Position numbers and translations under genes: made by a program. From NCBI GenBank assembly GCA_907163345.1, contig CAJQUN010000035.1, positions 2,105,973 to 2,169,972 on the forward strand: a stretch of 64,000 nt of DNA, in the 5' to 3' direction. The notes under the pieces were generated by a model. That model was not told where the DNA came from and made no database searches. It saw nothing but the letters and a program-made list of their open reading frames with translations. Positions 56,558-64,000 of the stretch are shown piece after piece. Positions within the stretch are counted from its first letter, which is position 1. Each line of letters opens with the position of its first letter. Source of the stretch: Haberlea rhodopensis (lineage: Eukaryota > Streptophyta > Magnoliopsida > Lamiales > Gesneriaceae).

Positions 56558-58825
56558 TGTAATGCTCCGATATTCGATGAACGTTTATTACATTTAATTT
56601 GTAAATTAATTTGGTTTAATTACTTAAAAAATATATATAATATATCAATTCAAGGAATTTGCGTAGCTTATAATACAAATAATAAAAATACTTATTATAG
56701 AATGGTAATAAGACATAGTAGTGGGACAAGACAAAGAAGCAAAGTGGTTTTATTTGATCTGATAAGGACCGAGAGGTATATATAAATATATCTATATATA
56801 GTATATTTATTTATGTATAGATTTATAATGAATTCAATGGGAAGTAAACTCTTTTAATTGGATGATCCTTCGGTGATCACCTTAAATACGTGTAGGTAGC
56901 TGGCAATGCAGTAGTATGATAATTTTACAGCTTAAAACTTGGAAAAAAAAATAGAAATATTTCAGTCTCTTCTCGGCTGGACTTTATCACTCCTTTATCA
57001 TCAAGATTTTGCTCCACAACCACGAGACTGCAGAGACAATAATTGGAGGTGAGAAAACAATAAGACTTATTCCATATCTTTTAATTTACATTTTTAAACG
57101 TAATTATGCAAATTAGAATTTATGTGCGAGATGGCCAAGTTATTTATTTTCATTTGTAGATTTTGCAAAAATGAGCAGTATTATTTTACCGTGTAAAATA
57201 ATGTAAAGGAGATGCGTTTGCGTTTTAAGTAAGAAATAAAGTTAAATATTGTTCTAAAGCTTTGAAGTCTGTATGATTTATTTTACACATGTTCTATAAA
57301 CTTTTAATTTGGGGATTTCTTTTGTAAGAAGCAAATAAGATGACATATTGGAATGGTTAAGGCTAAAAAGTAGTAACCCTGTTTAGGTGGAAATTGAATA
57401 CAGTAAGGGATATTGGTTATTGTAGATATTAAACTCAAACACTTGATAGCTAGGGTGCTAATGTAATGTGCATGAGGTAGTAGAGAATTTATTTTGATGC
57501 GTACATAATAAATAATTGAAGTAGAGATATAAAGATAATTGGAAAATCCTTTTCTGTTGAGCTAACCTATTTAAAGACATATAATCAACAGTAAGGTATT
57601 TGTATCTCTGGAAGGCAAAATGCAATGTCAAATGAAAATTTAATTTGGGGATTTGATGTACTCCACTGGAGAATAAATGAATGGTGTAGCGTTAATGTAC
57701 ACATTCATTGCAGCATAATGTTTTGCTGATTCGGACAAAAGACATCAAGAATTGGATAAAAAGACAGGTATGTTGCGATCGGGTAACATACGACAGGTAT
57801 CTGTATCATTTGATATATGATTTGTTGTTGAATTATGTGACTTACGTGGCTACGTGATTTTATTTAAAATTATGTGGCATTCATGACATTCATAATTGCA
57901 CATCGGTGTATGAAAAATAAATGTTTTGTTAACACACATAATTTTTATACATACATCGATGCATGACATACACGTTGAGCTATATCCTTGAATACCCTGA
58001 TATTTCTTGGATTCTGATATCGAACATTGGGGATTGGTACTGCGATACTATGTTGGCATTACATGGCCCGATAGGCATAGGGAATCGTGGTCCCCTTTGA
58101 TTGATATGATTTGTTGAGACAGGGATTGGTGGCACCTTGCTGATGTCATCCGTCTGGATATCCCTGTATGATTATGTGATGTCAGGACCTGGGGTTGGTG
58201 GCGCTTTGCCGACGTCCATCCGTCTGGATACCCTATAGGCTTGACAGGCTCGAGCTATTCTGTTATGGTTGGACTTTCGTTTATTGATTCAGATATACCC
58301 AGTGGATGGGTATACGATATGATACCGACATGACATGACATTGCATTACATCATATATCACATTTTATAGATACATGTTGTATATTCTATGATCGTTCCA
58401 TATTGGGTTTTTGCTCACCCCAAGGGGGGCTGTTGTTGTCTTTGTGTGTGGACAATGGCAGGCCGTACAGGTGGTCAGGATTCCAGAGAAGGTATATCCG
58501 GTGGGAGCCACACTTGAGAGGTTTATTTTTCTTCTTATCCCAGTAGTATATGTACCAGGGGTGTGTCCCTGGAGTGTGAGGAGTTTATGTATATTGAGTT
58601 TATTTGCTCAGTATGGATATGTGTTTCAGAGTTTGATTTTGTTTATGGATATGAAACTGATGGTATATATATATATATTTTGACTATTGATATTGGTGGT
58701 ATGTTTCTCGTGCGACGAGGTCATGCCGAAATTTTTAGGGCCACAAGTTAACAAATCTTCCGCTGTTTACGCTATAATTATCATTGTGTGCTAATTAATC
58801 ACATATTTAGGATTGGGCCCTCACA
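56558..58825 (+). repeat. 5' LTR of second chromovirus
   Basis: Starts TGTAATGCTCCGATATTCG, ends GATTGGGCCCTCACA. Contains two imperfect copies of a GGTGGC-CTT-GC-GA--TC-ATCCGTCTGGATA segment (about 58127-58165 and 58197-58232). The same region of the solo LTR copy is where the young chromovirus inserted. No GATCGATC array is present here. Confidence 0.93.
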
Positions 58826-58828
58826 GTA

Positions 58829-58840
58829 TGGTATCAGAGT
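58829..58840 (+). promoter_or_regulatory. Primer-binding site (initiator Met tRNA type)
   Basis: TGGTATCAGAGT three bases after the LTR end; one base differs from the usual TGGTATCAGAGC. Confidence 0.88.
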
Positions 58841-59015
58841 ATAATTGGGAATGCTCTTGAGTTTTGTGTCCACTGAAATAGGCACAAAAATATATGTGCG
58901 CATGTGTTTGAATTATTTGAAATTCTTTGCAGTTGTTTGATTAAACATGAGATAAATTGATATGTATTGTTTGTATATTTGTTTTGATTTATGTTGTTGA
59001 CACTTGATTTTGTAG

Positions 59016-60869
59016 ATGTTTAGAAAAACAAAAAGTCGGGGTAAGGGCAAGGCACCTGCTATGGAAGCTGAGGCTGCCAATAGTACCAGTGTTGAGCGTG
59101 TGATTGATCAGTTTGAAGAAATGTCCATGGATCTTGTCATGGCTCGATTTCAGAATTTGCATCCGCCCAAATTCCGTGGAACGGAGGGTTCTGCACGAGC
59201 TGAATCGTGGTTGAAAGAGATTGAACATCTATTCAGACTGATTGAGTATCCTGAATATCGTAAAATGCCACTTGCTTTATATCAATTGAAGGATAGTGCA
59301 CAATCTTGGTGGGAAGCCGCTGAGATTGGGTTAGTTGAGGCTGGCATTGAAGTATCTTGGGATGTTTTCAAAGCTCAGTTTCTGGAGCAGTATTCACCTC
59401 CATCCTATTATACTGCTCAAGAGAATGAATTTAATAATTTGCGGCAGGGAAACATGACAGTTGAAGAATATGCCTCCAAATTCTCTATCCTGCTGAAATA
59501 TGCACCACATGTAGCGGCAAATCCAAAGGCGAAATTTAATAGGTTTGTCAATGGGTTGCAGCCTACCCTATTTACTTTAGTGACTGCTGGCTCCCCTACT
59601 ACTTATGCTGATGCAGTGGAGCGAGCAAAGATGGTAGAATCAGGACTTAGAAGGGGAGGTCCACAGTTTCTTCCTCCGCCATCAGTACCTACTCAGCAAC
59701 ATGCTTTGCGTCCTAAAGGTTCAATATTCAAAAAGAAAGGCTCTTCTGCTTCCTCATCATCCGGTTCCAGTGGATCTGGACAAAGAAGGTTTTATACTGG
59801 TCCTTCTTGTAGTCATTGTGGTGGAAGACATATGACAGAACAGTGTTATAGGGTACGAGGTACATGCTTTATATGTGGGCAGGAAGGTCACTTTGCACGT
59901 ATTTGTCCTAACCGAGGCATGGGTTCTTTGCAACCTCAGCCACGATTTCCTGGTGGCTCCAGTACTTATAGACCTACTGCTCCTACTATTCCTATTACTC
60001 CTATGCCATCATTTCAGCAGTCAAATGTTCCACATTATCGAGGATCTCGAGGTCAGATTGTTTCGGGTCCTCCTCAGGCCAGAGTGTACGCCATGACTGA
60101 GGATCAGGCGAAGGAGGCTCCTGGTGGTCTTCTTGCAGGTATTTGCATGTTATGTGATTATCCTGCACGTGTGTTATTTGATACAGGAGCATCCCACTCA
60201 TTCATATCGCATGCATTTGTGGCATCGCATGATATTATCTGTACTTCATTAGATAATACCTTATCGATAGCTACGCCAGTAGGAAGAATTATCTTATCTG
60301 AGCAGGTTGTGCATAATTGTGTGTTAATCTATGAGTACAACGTTTTATTTTTAAATTTGATTGTCCTCCCTATGCACGACTTTGATTGCATTGTTGGCAT
60401 GGATGTTCTCTCTACCAATCGAGCTACGGTGGATTGTTGTCATGGGGTAGTTCGATTCCGACCAATTGAGGGACCTAAGTGGAATTTCTATGGTAAGGGT
60501 TCCCAAGGGAAAATTCCATTGATATCGTCTCTTGAAATGTCCAGACTTTTATGTAGCGGGAATGAGGGTTTTCTTATCTATGCTGTTGATGTATCGAAAA
60601 AAGAGCCCTCTTTGTTGGATATTCCTGTAGTAAAAGAATTTCCTGATGTCTTTCCCGATGAGATTCCTGGTTTTCCTCCTCATCGAGAAGTTGAATTCAG
60701 TATTGATCTTGTTCTGGGTACTGCACCTATTTCCAAAGCTCCTTATCGTATGGCACCGTTGGAATTGAAAGAATTGAAAGACCAATTACAAGATCTTCTC
60801 GATAAGGGATATATTCGACCGAGTGTATCGCCTTGGGGAGCTCCAGTTCTGTTTGTTCGAGGCAACTGA
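59016..60869 (+). pseudogene. gag, protease and RT start of second chromovirus
   Basis: ATG at 59016 (MFRKTKSRGKGKAPAM), 190 bp after the LTR. The gag domain covers about residues 45-215 (LHPPKFRGTEGSARAESWL, LRQGNMTVEEYASKF). Two zinc knuckles follow: CSHCGGRHMTEQCY and CFICGQEGHFARIC (about 59810-59910). Protease has LFDTGASHSF (about 60172-60200) and ends with the LDIPVVKEFPDVFPDEIPG linker. RT begins (YIRPSVSPWGAPVLFV), then the frame ends at a stop at 60867-60869, because about 40 nt are missing at about 60857 compared with its relatives. The lost piece includes the KKDGS-R-C-DY motif of the RT fingers. Confidence 0.92.
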
Positions 60870-63550
60870 ATCGGTCAACTGTGAAAAATAAGTATCCATT
60901 GCCTCGTATTGATGATTTATTCGATCAACTTCAAGGCACTTCTATCTACTCAAAAATTGATCTTCGTTCTGGATATCATCAAGTGCGTGTTCGAGAGGAA
61001 GATGTATCTAAAACTGCTTTCCGTACTAGGTATGGTCATTATGAATTCTTGGTCATGCCATTTGGTCTCACTAATGCTCCTGCAGTCTTTATGGATTTAA
61101 TGAATCGAGTTTTCCGAGATTTCTTGGATCGATTTGTTATCGTCTTTATTGATGATATTCTTGTCTATTCGAAATCCAAAGAGGAGCATACTGAACATTT
61201 GAAGTTGGTACTTCAAACTCTTCGCACTGAACATCTTTATGCCAAATTGTCCAAATGTGAATTCTGGATGGACAAGGTGGTATTCTTGGGCCACGTCATT
61301 TCTCGACATGGCATTTCTGTTGATCCAACTAAGGTTGAAGCAGTGTTAAACTGGCCGAGACCTACCAATGTTCCTGAGGTCCGAAGTTTCATGGGTTTAG
61401 CTGGTTATTATCGTCGTTTTATTAAAGGGTTTTCAAAAATTGCTAAACCTATTACTCAACTGACACAGAAAAATCAGAAATTTATTTGGTCAGATGAGTG
61501 TGAAGCAAGTTTTCTTGAACTAAAGACGAGACTGACCACTGCACCTGTACTTACTATTCCTTCAGGTACCGGAGGATATGTGGTATGCACAGATGCGTCT
61601 TTAAAAGGTTTGGGCTGTGTATTGATGCAACATGGCCGAGTGGTTGCTTATGCGTCTCGCCAACTGAAATCTCATGAAAATAAATATCCCGTACATGATT
61701 TGGAATTGGCAGCAATTGTTTTTGCTTTAAAAATTTGGCGCCATTATTTATACGGGGAAAAATTTGTTATTTATTCGGACCACAAGAGCTTGAAATATCT
61801 ATTCTCTCAATCTGATCTTAATATGAGGCAACGTAGGTGGATGGATCTTTTGAAGGACTTCGATTGTGAGATTCAATATCACCCTGGACAAGTGAACGTT
61901 ATTGCAGATGCTCTCAGCCGTAAAGTTCATGATTCTGTTCTAGCTTCTGTTCGTATCGCGAAAGTACATGATGATATCTGTACTTCTGGTTGGACTTTTC
62001 ACTCACATGGAAATTCTGTCACTGTTTCTGCATTACAGATTGAGCCGAAATTGATTTCTAAAATCAAGAAAGCCCAACGAAATGATTCTCAAACTCAGAA
62101 ATCTAAAGAACTTGTGTCTGCAGGACATCCTTCTGGCTTTCAGATATCTTCTGATGGTTCCTTACGACTTAATGGTCGGTTAGTTGTTCCTGATAATTCT
62201 GATTTGAAATCTGCTCTTCTTCGTGAAGCCCATTGTAGCAAATATAGTATCCACCCTGGAGGCCGAAAGATGTATCTGACTCTAAGACCTCAATTCTGGT
62301 GGAGACGTATGAAGAAGGATATAGCTGAATTTATTTCCAAATGTTTGGTTTGCCAACAGGTAAAAGCCGAACGAATGAAACCTGGAGGGTTACTTCATAG
62401 TCTTGAAATTCCCAAATGGAATTGGGAACATATTGCTATGGATTTTGTAACCCATCTTCCTCGATCACCCCGAGGTTGTGATGCTATTTGGGTTATTATT
62501 GATCGACTTTCTAAATCTGCACATTTCATTCCGTATGAGCGGACTTTTCCGTATAAGAAAATGGCTCGATTGTATATCGAGAATATTGTGAGACTGCATG
62601 GTGTGCCTGTCTCAATTGTTTCTGATCGTGATCCCAGATTTACTTCTAAATTCTGGAGTAGTTTTCAAGATGCTATGGGTACACGTTTGGCAATGAGTAC
62701 TGCTTATCATCCTCAGACTGATGGCCAAACTGAGCGTACTATTCAAACTCTTGAAGATATGCTACGTGCTGTGGTGATGGATTTTAATATTGGTTGGCAC
62801 GAATCTTTACCGTTGGTGGAATTTTCTTATAACAATAGCTACCAGACGAGTATTGGTATGGCACCGTTTGAAGCATTATATGGAAGACGATGTAGATCAC
62901 CTTTATTCTGGGAAGAAATTGGTGAAAAACAATTGACTGGACCTGATATGATACAAGAAATGAATGAAAAAGTTCAGTTAATTAGACAGCGTATGAAGGC
63001 TGCACAGGATCGTCAAGCAAGTTATGCTAACAAGCGAAGACGGCCCTTAGAATTTCAGAAAGGTGATCGTGTATTTCTGAAAATATCTCCATTTCGAGGC
63101 ACTGTTCGTTTTGGCATGCGAGGCAAACTATCACCTCGATATGTTGGCCCGTATGAGATCCTTGATCGAGTCGGAGATCTTGCTTATCGGTTGGCATTAC
63201 CTCCAGCCTTATCTGCCATTCAAAATGTATTTCATGTTTCTATGTTGCGGAAATATGAACCTGATCCAGCACATGTAATTCAGCCTGATGAGGTTGAACT
63301 TGATCCTTCGTTGTGCTATGTTGAATATCCCGTTTGCATTTTAGATCGGAAAGATAAAGTATTACGTAAAAAATCTATACCGTTGGTACGAGTACAATGG
63401 ACACGACATGGTTTAGAAGAATCAACATGGGAATTGGAAAGCAAGATGCGAGAATCTTATCCACACTTGTTTGATTCTACTCCCTTGTATTCCATGTATC
63501 CTTCTGATCCGTATTCTGATTTTAGTTTTGAGATGTATTATGACTGGTGA
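60858..63550 (+). pseudogene. RT, RNase H, integrase and chromodomain of second chromovirus
   Basis: Open for almost 900 codons after the deletion, starting at RQLNRSTVKNKYPLPR. RT has VMPFGLTNAP (about 61055) and FIDDILVYS (about 61145-61172). RNase H has CTDASLKGLG and SDHKSLKYL. Integrase has the zinc-binding HPGGRKMYLTL...CLVCQQVKAE (about 62255-62370), then MDFVTHLP (about 62438), SDRDPRFTS (about 62622) and TDGQTERT (about 62720), so all three DDE residues are present. The chromodomain-like end VQWTRHGLEESTWE is at about 63395-63435. Apart from the RT deletion the frame is intact. No own start codon fits: it is the tail of a former gag-pol. Confidence 0.92.
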
Positions 63551-63599
63551 TATGATATATACTTGTCATGTAATATATATGTAAGCTGGAGATTTCGGG

Positions 63600-63626
63600 A
63601 CGAAATCTTTTCTAGTGGTGGAGAAA
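63600..63626 (+). promoter_or_regulatory. Polypurine tract of second chromovirus
   Basis: GACGAAATC followed by TAGTGGTGGAGAAA directly before the TG of the 3' LTR at 63627. The GACGAAATC word also precedes the tract of the element at 34908. Confidence 0.75.
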
Positions 63627-64000
63627 TGTAATGCTCCGATATTCGATGAACGTTTATTACATTTAATTTGTAAATTAATTTGGTTTAATTACTTAAAAAA
63701 AATATATAATATATCAATTCAAGGAATTTGCGTAGCTTATAATACAAATAATAAAAATAATTATTATAGAATGGTAATAAGACATAGTAGTGGGACAAGA
63801 CAAAGAAGCAAAGTGGTTTTATTTGATCTGATAAGGATCGAGAGGTATATATAAATATATCTATATATAGTATATTTATTTATGTATAGATTTATAATGA
63901 ATTCAATGGGAAGTAAACTCTTTTAATTGGATGATCCTTCGGTGATCACCTTAAATACGTGTAGGTAGCTGGCAATGCAGTAGTATGATAATTTTACAGC
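63627..64000 (+). repeat. 3' LTR of second chromovirus (partial)
   Basis: Matches 56558-56932 with about three substitutions. It is cut by the window end, so the target-site duplication cannot be checked. Confidence 0.93.

Larger units (their letters stand above)
56558..64000 (+). mobile_element. Second Ty3 chromovirus (Tekay/Del-like), 3' LTR leaves the window
   Basis: 5' LTR 56558-58825 (2268 bp), PBS 58829, gag-protease 59016-60869, RT to chromodomain to 63550, polypurine tract, and 3' LTR from 63627 onward. In the 374 bp of 3' LTR visible there are about three differences to the 5' LTR (about 0.8%), so it is older than the element at 34908. It is of the same family as the solo LTR at 34249-45436. 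A deletion in RT breaks the single gag-pol frame. Confidence 0.93.

Overview
This 64 kb window is nuclear DNA from a flowering plant, most likely a eudicot. It is AT-rich, its genes have GT-AG introns, and two plant nuclear genes are recognisable: a chloroplast-lumen PsbQ-like protein and a CYP704B-type cytochrome P450. Almost everything else is transposable elements, many nested inside each other. No bacterial operons, rRNA, tRNA or CRISPR arrays were seen. The species cannot be named from sequence alone.

Layout. 1-3.6 kb: AT-rich spacer with a 582-bp GC-ended hAT-type MITE (977-1558), a SINE-like unit and a 137-bp fold-back hairpin. 3.7-18.7 kb: a decayed Ty1/copia element interrupted twice, by a complete Ty3/gypsy Tat-lineage element on the minus strand (4268-13827, TSD CATCG) and by a hAT-type element (13881-14962, TSD GTTTGCTC). 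The copia gag reading resumes across both insertions. The Tat element has dual RNase H domains, two tandem arrays and an apparently spliced ORF on the opposite strand. 20.0-25.7 kb: the gene island, with the PsbQ-like gene (2 exons, minus) and the CYP704B gene (6 exons, minus, exon 1 damaged), separated by a hAT-like element. 26.1-27.4 kb: a minisatellite of ~44-45 bp units. 27.9-30.9 kb: two copia LTR remnants in opposite orientations. 32.6-33.3 kb: another hAT MITE.

34.2-45.4 kb: a minus-strand solo LTR of a chromovirus family, split by a very young Tekay/Del-like element (34908-43952, TSD GATGA, LTRs of 2132 bp with about 3 differences). 45.6-49.2 kb: a truncated Ty3 element ending at another LTR. 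50.7-56.6 kb: Athila-type remnants, including a minus-strand element with gag remnant and plant-transposon-protein ORF but no pol. 56.6-64.0 kb: a second chromovirus of the same family as the solo LTR; its 3' LTR runs off the window.

The most unusual observation is a shared architecture in several unrelated LTR elements: clusters of short palindromes (GATCGATC cores in four elements; ATCGCC-N3-GGCGAT cores in a copia LTR) set at about 21 bp, or about 41-42 and 50 bp, from each other. The spacing recurs although families, orientation and palindrome sequence differ.
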